DNA of 64,000 nt from Hoyosella altamirensis. GTDB taxonomy: Bacteria; Actinomycetota; Actinomycetes; Mycobacteriales; Mycobacteriaceae. The position numbers and the translations under genes were made by a program. The notes beneath the pieces were generated by a model. That model was not told the DNA's origin. It saw nothing but the letters and a program-made list of their open reading frames with translations, and searched no databases. Every line of letters starts with the position of its first letter. The stretch's first letter is position 1. The stretch is from positions 310,001-374,000 of the forward strand of contig NZ_JACHWS010000002.1 of NCBI RefSeq assembly GCF_014191505.1. Reading direction: 5' to 3'. Shown here in pieces: positions 1 through 11,900 of this stretch.

Positions 1-3000
1 GCTTCACCGCGACCTTCGATCGGGGTTCCGATCGCGATGTCATCACTACTTGACATGCGGGACAGCAATACGGCGAGCGCTCCGTGCGCCACCATGAAGA
101 GCGTGACGCCCTGCTGCTGAGCAAGCACAGTGAGTGCCTTGACCAGGTCGTCGCTGATGTCGAACTCAAAGTTCGCGCCGCGCATCGACTGCACCGGCGG
201 ACGCGGGTGATCGGTTGGCAGTTCGATCACGTCAGGCAATCCCGCGAGCGTGCGGGTCCAGTATTCGAGCTGCTGCGCCGCGATGCTGTCCGGGTCAGAT
301 TCATCGCCGAGGACCTCGCGCTGCCAGAGAGCGAAGTCAGCGTATTGCACGTCAAGCGGCTTCCAGCCGGGTTCCTCTCCCGCGGTGCGAGCGCTGTACG
401 CCACCATGATGTCGCGCGCGAGGGGGGCGATCGAGGCGCCGTCGGCGGAGATGTGGTGAACGACCACCGCGAGCACGTGCTCTCCCGGCGCTGCACGCCA
501 CAATGAAGCCCGAATCGGAGGCGCCACCGAAACGTCGAAGCCCTGGTTGACGAAGTCAACAACTCGGGACCGCAATTCGTCAGCGCCCACTTCTGTGACA
601 ACCAGTCTGGACGCGAATTCGCTCATTGGCAGAACAACTTGGCGGGGACCCCCATCGCCACCTGGATACATGGTGCGCAATGACTCGTGTCGTTCGAGCA
701 CATCACGGAACGCCGCCGACAGCGCCTCCGTGTCGAGGTCGCCTGAAAGCCGAAGCACCATCGGGATGTTGTAGGCGGGCGACGCAGTATCGAACTGGTT
801 GATGAACCACATGCGCTGCTGTGCGAGTGAAAGCGGAACAACCGCCGGACGCTCGCGGCGGGTCAGAGCGGGTCGCGGCGCAGTACCCGCGGATTGCTCC
901 GCATGCTGAGCCAGCGCAGCAATCGTCGGATAGTCGAACAGGGCGCGCACCCCGAGGTTCACTTGGAGCGCCGAGTTGATGCGCGCGATCACTCGCGTTC
1001 CGAGCAACGAGTTTCCACCGAGATCAAAGAATCCCGCGGTGACGCTCGCTTCGGGCAGCCCAAGAACCTCGCAGTAAACCCCGGCAATGATTTCTTCTAC
1101 GGGGTTGCGCGGTGCCACGAATTCGCCTGCTGCCGCCCCGATCTCTGGAGCTGGCAGAGCCTTCCGGTCGAGTTTGCCGTTCGCGTTCAGTGGCATCTCG
1201 TCGAGTTGCACGAATAGCGACGGAACCATGTAGGCAGGCAGGTCCCGGCCTAGCTGCGCCTTTGCGCTGCCTGTATCGAAATCTCCGTGGGCTACGACGT
1301 AGCCAACGATCTGATCTCCGGTCGGCGCATCGGAGTGCACAATGACGGCCGCCTGGGCCACCGATTCGAGGCGGGTGAGAGCGTTCTCGATCTCACCGAG
1401 TTCAATACGGAAGCCACGGACCTTCACCTGGAAGTCGGAGCGTCCAACGTATTCGAGGTGTCCTTCCCGATTCCATCGGGCGAGATCACCGGTGCGGTAG
1501 AGGCGCTCACCGCGCCCGCTGAAGGGGTTGGCGATAAATCGTTCAGCGGTGAGGTCGGGCCGACCGTAATACCCACGGGCAAGCTGGGTGCCTGCAAGAT
1601 AAAGCTCGCCAGCAACACCGGAGGGAACTGGGCTGAGACGCCGATCGAGGACGTACACCTGGCTGTTTGTTTCTGGCGCGCCGATCGGCACCGCACCCTG
1701 TTCGTCACCGGTACAGCGATAGGACGTGATCGAAACCGCAGCTTCCGTCGGGCCGTACAGGTTCTCAATCGGGACGTCAGCGGTCGTCGCCCACTTGTGG
1801 ACAAGCGCAGCTGGCAGCGCCTCGCCAATGCACAGGACGTAGCGCAGCGAGTCGATCGCGCGGACGCCCTCGTCACCGTTGACTGCGACGAATGTGTCCA
1901 GCAGAGAGGGCACGAAATGGGCCACGGTGGCTTTGCGCTCGCTCATCAACCGACCGAGATACGCCGGATCACGATGTCCGTCCGGGTCAGCAATAACAAG
2001 CCGCGCACCGGACGCCAGCGGCCACCAGAATTCCCAGACCGAAAGGTCAAATGACGCTGGTGTTTTGAGAACGAGCGCGTCGTCTCGACTCAGCGGATAC
2101 GCGGTCTGCTTCCAGGCAATCTGGTTGACTACCGCTTTGTGCGGCAGTGCAACCCCTTTCGGACGCCCAGTCGAGCCGGACGTATAGATGACGTACGCGA
2201 GGTTCGACGAACTGAGCGGTTCACGGCGATCTAGCTGGGTGATGGGCGATGCACTGAACTGCTCCAGATCAAGAGCGTCGATGTCGAGCCGGCGTACCCC
2301 GGCGGGAAGCGTCACATCTTCGCCTGCGACTGACAGCACGAACAGCGGCCGTGCTGACTCGACGACGTAGGCAGTGCGATCAGCGGGGTGCTCAGGGTCG
2401 ATAGGCAGATATGCCCCGCCAGCCTTGACGATCGCGTACATGCCCACGAGCAGTTCGAAAGAACGACGAGCCGCAAGCCCGACAACGACATCGGGTCCGA
2501 CACCTTCGGCGATGAGCTTTCGGGCCAGCTGATTTACGCGAGCATCGAACTCGCCGTATGTGAGTGCCGCACCTGCGAATTCGAGTGCAACTGCGTCAGC
2601 GCTCTCCGCGACTCGTGCGTCGAGAAAATCGGTGAGCACGCCTCCTGGCTCGCGGCCCGACGTGGCGTTGAGTTCACGAAGCACATAGTTTCGCTCCGCT
2701 GCAGACAGAATGTCCACCTCGAGAACTGGGACATCCGGATTGTCGACGATTGCTTCCACAACCTTGAGCAGGCGGTTCGCGAACTCACGAACCGTGTCCT
2801 GCTCGAATAGGTCGAGCGCGTAGGTGAAACCCGCGTTCAGGCCTGCCGGCTGGCCCATCCCGTCCAGGTTCTCGCTGGCGTGCAGGTGCAGGTCATACTG
2901 TGCCACTTCGGTGTCCACACCAAGCGGTTCGATTGTCAGACCCGGCAATTCGAACGATGGCTTCTCGAGGTTCTGGTAGGAGAAACCGACTTGCGCGAGC

Positions 3001-5852
3001 GGTGCATACGCGGTGGACCGGGTCGGGTTGATGACCTCGACCAGCTGTTCAAACGGAACGTCCGCGTGTGCGAACGCCTCCAGGTCCGTATCGCGGGTTT
3101 CGCGCAGCAACTCGGAAAATGTGGCCTCGTCGGTCACCCTAGTGCGGAGAACCAGCGTGTTGACGAACATGCCGATGAGGTCGTCAAGCGCCCTGCTCCC
3201 CCGGCCTGCGATTGGGGTACCCACTGAAACATCGCCGGTCCCAGTCAAACGCGCAAGAAGTACGGCAAACGCGCTGTGCAGCGCCATGAAGACGGTCGCA
3301 CTGTTCTGGCTCGCGACGCGCGCGAGCTTTGCGTGCAAGTTCGGACCGATGTCAAACAACACCTTGCCGCCGTGCAGTGTTTGCGAGGCTGGACGAGGCT
3401 TGTCAGTGGGGAGTTCCAGCAAGTCAGGCTGATCTGCGAGCTGGTTCTGCCAGTACGCCAGTTGCCGGGCCGCCAGGGATGCGGGATCACCCTCATCGCC
3501 CAGAACCTCACGCTGCCACAGAGCGTAGTCTGCGTACTGAATTTCGAGCGGGCCCCAGCCGGGTTCGGTGCCCGAGATTCGAGCCATGTACGCCGTGATT
3601 ACGTCCTTGGCCAGCGGAACGAGCGAGCTGCCGTCCGCCGCGACGTGGTGCATCACCACGACAAGGATGTGCTCATTTCCGGAAAGCGCGAGAAGTGCGC
3701 CCCGAATAGGCAGTTCAACACTGACGTCGAAACCTCGTGTACCGAATGCCGCAGCTTTGGCGGTCGCATCTGCTTCACCTTCCGCTGCGATCACGTCGAG
3801 CGTGACATCGGCTTCGGCAGCGGAGAGAATGCGCTGTACTGGGCCGTCAGCAGAGCTCGGGTAGATAGTGCGCAGCGACTCGTGCCGCTCAATCACATCG
3901 GCGAAGGCCTGGCGCATCGCGTCAGCGTCCACGGAGCCGGTGAGGCGCAGCGCAAGCGGAATGTTGTAAGCAGCGGATTCCGGCTCGAACTGGTTGATGA
4001 ACCACATGCGTTGCTGTGCGAGGGAGAGCGGGATGGTCTCGGGTCGTGGCCGCGCTTTGAGCGGCACCCGCTGGGTGATCTGATGTTCAGGAACGTCAAT
4101 GAGCTCGGCGAGCGCCGCGATCGTCGGGGTTTCGAAGAGCTGGCGAACAATGATGTCCGTGCCCATCGACTCGTTCACGCGCGCGATCACCCGGGTCGCC
4201 ATCAGTGAGTTGCCGCCGAGTTCGAAGAACGACTCCTGGGTGCTGACCCGCTCGAGCCCGAGTACCTCCGCGAAGATCGCGGCGATCTGTTCTTCAACCG
4301 CATTTACCGGCGCGACGTATTCTCGTTCACCCCCAGACAGGTCAGGGACCGGTAGCGCGCGCCGATCTACCTTGCCTTGCGGCGTGAGTGGTACCTCGTC
4401 GATCGGTACAACAACACTGGGCACCATGTAACCCGGAAGGCTCTTGCTCGCGTGGCCCAGCAACTCGTCCGTGTCGGCCGTCGCACCCTCATTGTGCTGG
4501 ATGTACGCCACCAGGATGTTCTCGCCCGCTGGTGATTTGTGGGCCAGCGTGATCGCAAACCGCACATCGGGATGCGAACGCAGCGATGCATCGATCTCAC
4601 CGAGTTCGATGCGGTAACCACGCACCTTGACCTGGAAGTCGGAGCGGCCAATGTAATCGAGCTGCTTATCGCTCGTCCACCGCACTAGATCGCCTGTGCG
4701 GTACATTCTTTCGCCAGGATTCCCGAACGGATTTGCGACGAACCGGTCCGCTGTCAGCGAGTTTCGCGCGTGGTAACCGCGGGACACACCAGGTCCAGCG
4801 ATATAGAGCTCGCCGGTGGTGCCCGAGGGGACCGGCTTCAGCCTGGAATCAAGCACAATCGCGGTTGTGCCTCGGATCGGCGCCCCGATCGTGACTTTCT
4901 CCGCTGGCTGCATCGGCCCGGCGTAGGTAGCGATCACAGTCGTCTCAGTGGGGCCGTAACCGTTGTAAAACTCACGCCCCGGCGCCCATTGCGCGACGAG
5001 TTCTGGCGGGCACGCCTCACCCCCGACGATGATCACCCGCAGTTCCGTGACCCCAGCCGGATCGACCGTTTCCAGCGCAGCTGGCGTCACGAAAGCATGG
5101 GTAAGCGCGTGCTCACGAATGAAATTCGCGAGTTCCTGGCCTCCGTAGACGTCGCTGGGTGCGATGACCATCGTCGCGCCCGCCGGAATCGCGAGCAGCA
5201 GTTCGAGAATGGACGCATCGAAAATCGTCGAGGCGAAATGCAGGGACCTCGACTGCGCATCGATCCTGAACCGTTCGCGCTGTTCTGCCGCGAGCAGTGA
5301 TAGCCCGAGATGCGTGACAACGACGCCCTTCGGCAGGCCCGTCGAGCCCGACGTGTAGATCATGTAGGCGGGGTTCTCCGGACGCAGCATCCCGAGGCGA
5401 TCCAGGTAAGAGATGGGCGTCGGGGGATGCGTCTTGAGTTCAGCTTTGACAGCCTCATCGTCGAGTTCGATCCACGTCACTGAACCCGGCAATGCTGGCC
5501 GCGTCTCGGTCGTTGTGATACCGAAGCGCGCCCCTGAATCGGAAACGATATGCGCGATACGACCCTCGGGTGCTGCAGGATCAACCGGCACGAAAGCGGC
5601 GCCACTTTTCGCGATCGCCCACAGCGCGACGATCGACTCAATAGACCGGGGTAAGCCGATGACAACGAAGGACTCCGGACCCACCCCCCGTGAGATCAGG
5701 AACCGCGCGAGCCGCGACGAACGCTTGTCCAGCGCCGCGTACGAGACAGTCTTCTCCCCCATGATGAGCGCGGCACCTGTCGGGTTGGCCTCTACCGCCG
5801 TCGCCATCAGCTGCGGAAGCAGCTGCACACGCATATTAGGGCCAGCGCTCAT
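1..5852 (-). CDS. Non-ribosomal peptide synthetase, second protein (A-T-C-A-T-C..., 3' end outside window)
   Basis: At least 1950 codons, continuing past the left edge. The start is ATG at 5852 behind GGAAGG. The protein opens with an adenylation domain (about 20-520; A3 [12 protein letters not shown]5 NGYGPTE, A7 YRTGDLVR, A10 GKVDRRALP), with no C domain before it. A carrier domain follows (LGGNSL, Ser near 549), then a condensation domain (HHVAADG near 735), a second A domain (about 1075-1580), a carrier (Ser near 1614) and a partial C domain (HHISADG near 1799) cut at the window end. Hand-aligned specificity residues of the first A domain are D-A-L-F-I-G-G-V-I (probably a hydrophobic residue, nearly the same as A2 of the upstream protein); the second reads D-L-W-H-L-I-L-V-S, unassigned. 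Because it lacks an initial C domain, it must work after the upstream synthetase, which ends in C plus a ruined A domain. The product is unknown. Confidence 0.95.
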   Translation of the reverse strand, partial: MSAGPNMRVQLLPQLMATAVEANPTGAALIMGEKTVSYAALDKRSSRLARFLISRGVGPESFVVIGLPRSIESIVALWAIAKSGAAFVPVDPAAPEGRIAHIVSDSGARFGITTTETRPALPGSVTWIELDDEAVKAELKTHPPTPISYLDRLGMLRPENPAYMIYTSGSTGLPKGVVVTHLGLSLLAAEQRERFRIDAQSRSLHFASTIFDASILELLLAIPAGATMVIAPSDVYGGQELANFIREHALTHAFVTPAALETVDPAGVTELRVIIVGGEACPPELVAQWAPGREFYNGYGPTETTVIATYAGPMQPAEKVTIGAPIRGTTAIVLDSRLKPVPSGTTGELYIAGPGVSRGYHARNSLTADRFVANPFGNPGERMYRTGDLVRWTSDKQLDYIGRSDFQVKVRGYRIELGEIDASLRSHPDVRFAITLAHKSPAGENILVAYIQHNEGATADTDELLGHASKSLPGYMVPSVVVPIDEVPLTPQGKVDRRALPVPDLSGGEREYVAPVNAVEEQIAAIFAEVLGLERVSTQESFFELGGNSLMATRVIARVNESMGTDIIVRQLFETPTIAALAELIDVPEHQITQRVPLKARPRPETIPLSLAQQRMWFINQFEPESAAYNIPLALRLTGSVDADAMRQAFADVIERHESLRTIYPSSADGPVQRILSAAEADVTLDVIAAEGEADATAKAAAFGTRGFDVSVELPIRGALLALSGNEHILVVVMHHVAADGSSLVPLAKDVITAYMARISGTEPGWGPLEIQYADYALWQREVLGDEGDPASLAARQLAYWQNQLADQPDLLELPTDKPRPASQTLHGGKVLFDIGPNLHAKLARVASQNSATVFMALHSAFAVLLARLTGTGDVSVGTPIAGRGSRALDDLIGMFVNTLVLRTRVTDEATFSELLRETRDTDLEAFAHADVPFEQLVEVINPTRSTAYAPLAQVGFSYQNLEKPSFELPGLTIEPLGVDTEVAQYDLHLHASENLDGMGQPAGLNAGFTYALDLFEQDTVREFANRLLKVVEAIVDNPDVPVLEVDILSAAERNYVLRELNATSGREPGGVLTDFLDARVAESADAVALEFAGAALTYGEFDARVNQLARKLIAEGVGPDVVVGLAARRSFELLVGMYAIVKAGGAYLPIDPEHPADRTAYVVESARPLFVLSVAGEDVTLPAGVRRLDIDALDLEQFSASPITQLDRREPLSSSNLAYVIYTSGSTGRPKGVALPHKAVVNQIAWKQTAYPLSRDDALVLKTPASFDLSVWEFWWPLASGARLVIADPDGHRDPAYLGRLMSERKATVAHFVPSLLDTFVAVNGDEGVRAIDSLRYVLCIGEALPAALVHKWATTADVPIENLYGPTEAAVSITSYRCTGDEQGAVPIGAPETNSQVYVLDRRLSPVPSGVAGELYLAGTQLARGYYGRPDLTAERFIANPFSGRGERLYRTGDLARWNREGHLEYVGRSDFQVKVRGFRIELGEIENALTRLESVAQAAVIVHSDAPTGDQIVGYVVAHGDFDTGSAKAQLGRDLPAYMVPSLFVQLDEMPLNANGKLDRKALPAPEIGAAAGEFVAPRNPVEEIIAGVYCEVLGLPEASVTAGFFDLGGNSLLGTRVIARINSALQVNLGVRALFDYPTIAALAQHAEQSAGTAPRPALTRRERPAVVPLSLAQQRMWFINQFDTASPAYNIPMVLRLSGDLDTEALSAAFRDVLERHESLRTMYPGGDGGPRQVVLPMSEFASRLVVTEVGADELRSRVVDFVNQGFDVSVAPPIRASLWRAAPGEHVLAVVVHHISADGASIAPLARDIMVAYSARTAGEEPGWKPLDVQYADFALWQREVLGDESDPDSIAAQQLEYWTRTLAGLPDVIELPTDHPRPPVQSMRGANFEFDISDDLVKALTVLAQQQGVTLFMVAHGALAVLLSRMSSSDDIAIGTPIEGRGE

Positions 5853-5972
5853 CGAACCTTCCCATCTCACATAGACGGCACCACAGGGGATACCGGACCG
5901 CCGTCAGCGTCTGTTACATCGTATTCACTGAACCGGCTCACGTTTCGTACTCTGATCAACCAGGCGGAGTCA

Positions 5973-8900
5973 TCAACGACCGCTCGCACTTGCCAGATAC
6001 TCGACTGCGCCCTGCGCTCCCCAGCGCACGCGAATCCCGGTCCGGTACATCCGTTCGCCCTCGCCATTGGTTGGGTCGGGGACGAAACGAGAAGCGGTCA
6101 GCGCGGTGGCTCGGACGTAACCGCGGCCCACGGCATCTCCGGCGAGATAGAGCTCGCCTTCACCACCTTCGGCGACAGGCTGGAGTGTGTCATCGAGTAC
6201 GAGCACCTTCGATCCCGGCACTGGGTCGCCGAGTGCTGGCGCGCCGTTGGCGATGGTCGCTGCAGGCGCCTCCGCAGCACCGACGACGCGCACATCGGCG
6301 GCGGGGAGCGCTGAATTCAGGGTGGCGTGGCGCCAGAGCATGCCCGGTTCGGCTTCCAATTCCCTGATATCCAGGGCAGACGATTCGGACGCGGCGAGGA
6401 CGAGTCGCAACACCGATTCGTGGACGTCACTGAAATCTGCCAGCCGCACTGGTGTCTCGGTTGTCACATCGAGCCGGTCTCGCAACGCAGCCACTGCACC
6501 CGCGATCGCGCGGTGGGTCACCGCTACCGCGTGCAGATCCACACTTGCGCCCGAGAACGCGATATAGGCAGTGTTGTCCAGCCGCACCTGACCCAGCCTG
6601 TCGTAGAACGACACTGGGGCCGGGGACATGGCCTTCAGCTGTGCCTTGATTTCGTCGTCGTCGAGGGATATCCACGTGGCGGCGGACGGAAGGGTGCCGC
6701 GGAACGCGCTCATCGTCACTCCGATGCGCGTCCCAGATGCTGCCAGTGCCGTGGCCACCATCTGGTCCTCTACGCCGCGCGGATCAAGAAGCACTAGGGC
6801 GGCGCCGGTTTTCGCCACTGCCCATTGGGCGACGACCGCTTCGATCGATGGCGGCATGACAACGGCCACCGAGTCTTCTGGCCCTGCACCCTGCCGTATG
6901 AGCAAACGCGCGAGCCGCGAAGACCGCTTATCCAGATTCATGTACGAGAGTGGCTTCGCCTCCGTCAGAACGGCCGTTCCACCTGGATTCGCTTCAGCTG
7001 CGGCAGACAGTATCTGCGCGAGCGTCTCAGCTGGAGGCGATTCCGCACCCGTGAGGACACCAGCCTCGGCTGCTCCACCAGTTGCCGCGAGTTGCGCTCC
7101 GCCACGGACGATGGATCCAGACTCGGTCTCGTCAGCGATGTCGATATCGCCGACGATGGCGTCAGGGTTGGCTGACACCGCCTGCACGACCCGTTCGAGT
7201 CGGCGCCCGAGCCGCTCAATCGACGAACCGTCGAAAATATCTGTCCGGTAGACGAAGCGCGCGGTCAGGCCTGCGGGCCGGCCGTCGTCCGTGAAGTGCT
7301 GCTCCACGCCAAGCAGCAAATCGAACTTTGCTGACTCGTCGCCTTCGAGCGGTTCCACAGTGAGCCCGGACAGTTCAACCTTGCGCTGTTGTGGGTTCAG
7401 CAGCGACAAAACTACCTGTACAAGGGGCGCGTGCGCGGTCGACCGGTGTGGCTTGAGTACCTCCACGAGTTGCTCGAATGGCACGTCAGCATGCTCATAT
7501 GCGCCCAGGTCGACCTGCCGAACGTGCTGCATAAGCTCGCTGAATGCGGCGGCGCTGTCCACCTGTGTTCGAAGGACCAGCGTGTTGACAAACATTCCTA
7601 TGAGGTTGTCAAGCGCGGCCTCGCCCCGTCCGGCGACGGGCGTGCCGATCGCGATATCCCGCGCGCCACTCACGCGTGAGAGAACTACGGCGAGCGCAGC
7701 GTGCAACACCATGAACATCGATCCGCTGTGCCGGTCAGCGAGGCTTACCAGCCCACTGTGCTCAGCCGCGCTGAGTTCGAGGGTGACATGGCCCGCTTCT
7801 GTCCCTGCGACCGCCGGCCGGGACCGGTCGGTCGGAAGGTCGAGAAGCTCAGGCAGGTCCGCGAGAGCCTCCTGCCAGTAGCGAATCTGGCGCGCTGCCA
7901 GTGACTCCGGATCGCCAGGGTCGCCCAGCACCTCTCGCTGCCACAGCGCGAAGTCCGCGTACTGCACCTCGAGCGGCGGCCACGCCGGTACTTCGCCTGC
8001 CGCACGAGCCGTGTACGCGATCATGACGTCGCGCGCCATCGGCGACATGGACTCACCGTCACCGATGATGTGGTGCACGATGATCGCGAGGATGTGTTCT
8101 TGCTCGGACAGTTCGAAGAGAGCACCTCGGAGCGGGACTTCCCTGGTGACGTCGAAGCCTCGGCCAGCGAAGCTCGTGACGTGTTCAACGACCTCCGACT
8201 CGGTGACGGCGCGGGGAGTCAGGTCAATCGTCACTTCGCTCGCACCCAGGATGACCTGTCCCGGTCCGTTCGCTGAATCGGGGAACATAGTGCGCAGCGA
8301 CTCATGTCGCGCGACGACATCATTGACTGCCGCCTGCAGCGCGCCGGCATTCAGCTGGCCTGAGAGACGCAGAACGAGGGGCATGTTGTACGCGGCTGAG
8401 CCCGGGTCGATCCGGTTCAGCAGCCACATCCGTTGCTGCGCTAGCGAAAGCGGAATGTAGTCCGGACGCGGGTCAGCCGGAGCAAGCGGCCGGACCGCGC
8501 CAGCGTGTGATTGCGCATGCTCCACACGTTCAGCGAGTGCCGCCACTGACGGTGCGTCGAACAGATCTTGAACCCGGACACGAACGCCCAGCCCAGAGCT
8601 GATACGCGCGATCGCTTTCATCGCGGCGAGCGAGCTGCCACCGAGGTCGAAGAACGAGATATCCGTGCTCACCTGCTCCGCACCGAGTACCTCCGCGTAC
8701 ACGTCCGCGATGATCTCTTCAATCGGATTTCGCGGTGCGATGTACGTCCGCGGGCCGAAGTCGAAGACAGGATCCGGCAGCGCCTTCCGGTCCAGTTTGC
8801 CGTTGGCGCTGAGCGGGAACTCCGCCAGAACCACCACAGCTGCCGGGACCATGTAATCCGGCAGGCGGTCGGCCAGCGCGGCACGAATGTCGCCGCCATC

Positions 8901-11900
8901 CACTTCAGAGTCAGGGCGAGCCGTGACGTAACCGATGAGTTGATCACCGAGGCGCGGGTCCTTACGAAGAACGACCACCGCACCTGTAACGCTCGCGTGG
9001 TCCCGCAAGGCAGCTTCGATCTCGCCGAGCTCAATGCGCTGACCGCGCAGCTTCACCTGGAAGTCAGTCCGGCCAAGATATTCGAGGGAACCATCCGGCA
9101 ACCAGCGGACTAGATCACCGGTGCGATACATCCGTTCACCCGGCGCACCGAATGGGTCTGCGACAAACCGGTCCGCTGTCAGATCCGGTCGATGCGCATA
9201 GCCCCGAGCCAGGAGCGGTCCGGCCACGTACAGCTCGCCAGCCACACCGATGGGTACTGCCTTGAGGCTCTGGTCGAGCACCAGCACCTGTGTTCCTGGC
9301 ACTCCGCGCCCGATGGGCACCGAGTTTGCACCGCTCGTCTGGTTGTTCCACAAATATGTGTGCGTACGGATTGTCGCCTCGGCAGGGCCGTACACGTTGT
9401 ATAGGCCGCCGTCACAGGCACGGCTGAAACGCCGGGCCAGCGCAGCGGAGAGCGCCTCGCCCCCGCTGAAGACGGTCCGCAAATTCCTGAGACCCGCACC
9501 GTCTGTCACGCTCAGATACGCTTCGAGCATCGACGGGACGAAGTGAGTGACCGTGATCTTCTTGTCCGCGATTACCTCCGCGAGGTATTCCGGATCGCGA
9601 TGTCCGCCGGGCTTCGCGAACACGAGCCGCGCGCCGGTTTGCAGGGGCCAGAACAATTCCGCGACTGACGGATCGAACGTAACCGAAGTCTTCTGCAGAA
9701 CAGCGTCATCGAGCCCGATCGGGAAGTCATGCTGATGCCACGCGATGGAATAGGCCAGGGAGTCACGACTTACTTCGATCCCCTTCGGCCGGCCAGTCGA
9801 CCCCGAAGTGAACAGGATGTACGCCGTGTTCCCGCCGTGAATCTTCGCGTGTACGTCCGCGTTTGTCAGTGACTGTGCGGAGTACGCGGACACGTCCAGG
9901 GAATCGATAACCACACTGGGGCAGCGTGCATCCGGTAACTGGGCGGCGGTTTCCGCGGAAACAACGATCAGCTGCGGATCTGCAGTACTGAGCATGTGCT
10001 GGATGCGGTCAGCTGGGTACTCAGGATCTATCGGAACGTATGCTCCGCCGGCCTTGAGGATCGCATAGATCGCCGCGAGAAGGTCAACCGATCGATTGAG
10101 CATGACGGCTACGCGTGATTCTGCTTGCACGCCCTGCTCGACAAGGTAACGGGCAAGCTGGTTCACGCGTGCGTTGAACTCGGCGTACGTCACCTCTTCG
10201 TCGCCTGCGACGACAGCGATGCTGCCCGGAGTTTGGGCCGTCTGCATTTCGAACTGGGTGATGACGTCGCGCATCGGCACCAGCAGAACGTCTTCCCACG
10301 AGTTCCACTCGAGAAGCACCTGCGTGTGCTCAGCGGTCGACATCACGCCGATGTCGCTGACCTCAACCTCGGGGCCCTCAACAACCCGCTGGACAATGCG
10401 TTCGAAGCGCTGGGCAAACCGTGCGATCGACGACTCGTCGAAAAGATCCGTCGCATAGGTGAGACTGAGCGTCATTCCTGCGGGCGCACCCGTTTCATCC
10501 CAGTCCTGCAGTACTCCGAAGCTGAGATCGAACTTTGACGTGTTGGTACTGATCTCGATAGGCGACACTGTCATGCCGGGCAGTTCCACGGTCGGAGACG
10601 CGTCGTCCTGCAGCGAGAGCATCACCTGGAACAGCGGCGCGTGTGCCTGAGTGCGCACCGGGTTGAGAATTTCGACGAGCCGCTCGAACGGCACGTCCAC
10701 ATGGGTGAACGCGCCGAGGTCAGCTTCCCGGACCTGTGCGAGGAGCTCAGCGAACGAGAGACCCGGATCCACCTCGGTGCGCAGGACGAGCGTGTTGACG
10801 AACATTCCGACCACGTCATCTAGCGCGCGCTCACCGCGACCGGCGACCGGGGTTCCCAGCGGGATATCCGTGGTCCCTGACATTCGCGCCATGAGGACGG
10901 CGAGCGCAGCATGCACCGCCATGAAGGTGGTGACGTTGGATTGGCGTGCCAGCTGAACGAACTTGGCGTGCAGTCCAGCATCGATCCGGTAATCGTAGGT
11001 CGCGCCGCGCATGCTGGCGACCGCGGGCCGCGGCCGGTCCGTTGGCAGCTCTACCAGCTCGGGCAAACCAGCGAGTGTGGACTTCCAGTACTCGAGCTGC
11101 TGCGCGGCCAGCGAGTCTGGGTCGGTTTCGTCGCCGAGCAGCTCGCGCTGCCAGATGGCGAAATCACCGTATTGAACTTTGAGCGGGTCCCAGCTGACGT
11201 CCTGACCATCCGCGTGGGCGCTGTACGCGACCATGACGTCGCGAGCGAGAGGACGCATTGATTCCCCGTCCGCCGCGATGTGATGCACGACGATAACCAA
11301 AACGTACTCGTCGTCGGTGAGCTGATACAGCCCCGCACGGATTGGCGGCGCAGCGGTGACGTCAAAACCGCGCTGCGCGACCTTACGGATCGCTTCGGCA
11401 AGGCCTGTCTCGTCACCGACCGGCTGCGGTGTCAGATCGAGTGGCACCTCGCGAGCCGCGACAACCTGTTGGACAGGCCCATCGGCGGTCTCCGGGTACA
11501 TCGTGCGGAGAACGTCATGCCGGGCAATGACATCGAGCACCGAAGCCTGCAGCGCCGAAACATCGACGGTCCCGCTCAACCGCAGCATCAGCGGAATATT
11601 GTATGCCGCGGACTCTGTGTCGAGCTGGTTGATGAACCACATCCGTGACTGGGCGAGCGACAGCGGCGCAGGCGCGGTGCGTGGCTGCGGAACCAGCGGA
11701 GGACGGGCATGCTTGCTCTCGTCCGCGGTCTCGACGACGACTGCGAGCTGAGCAACTGTCGGGGCCTCAAATAGCTCACGGACCCCGATCGTGCGGCCTG
11801 TCGCTTCACTGACACGTGCGGCGACACGAGTCGCCGAGAGCGAGTTACCGCCGATATCAAAGAAGTCGTCGTCGGCACCCACCCGGTCACGGCCGGTGAT

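Noticed and set aside
5853-5972. Possible simple frameshift joining the two NRPS proteins
   Set aside because: The 120-bp gap does not encode A8-A10 or a carrier domain in any frame, and protein 2 has its own ribosome binding site and a complete A domain, so a single indel would not restore one protein.
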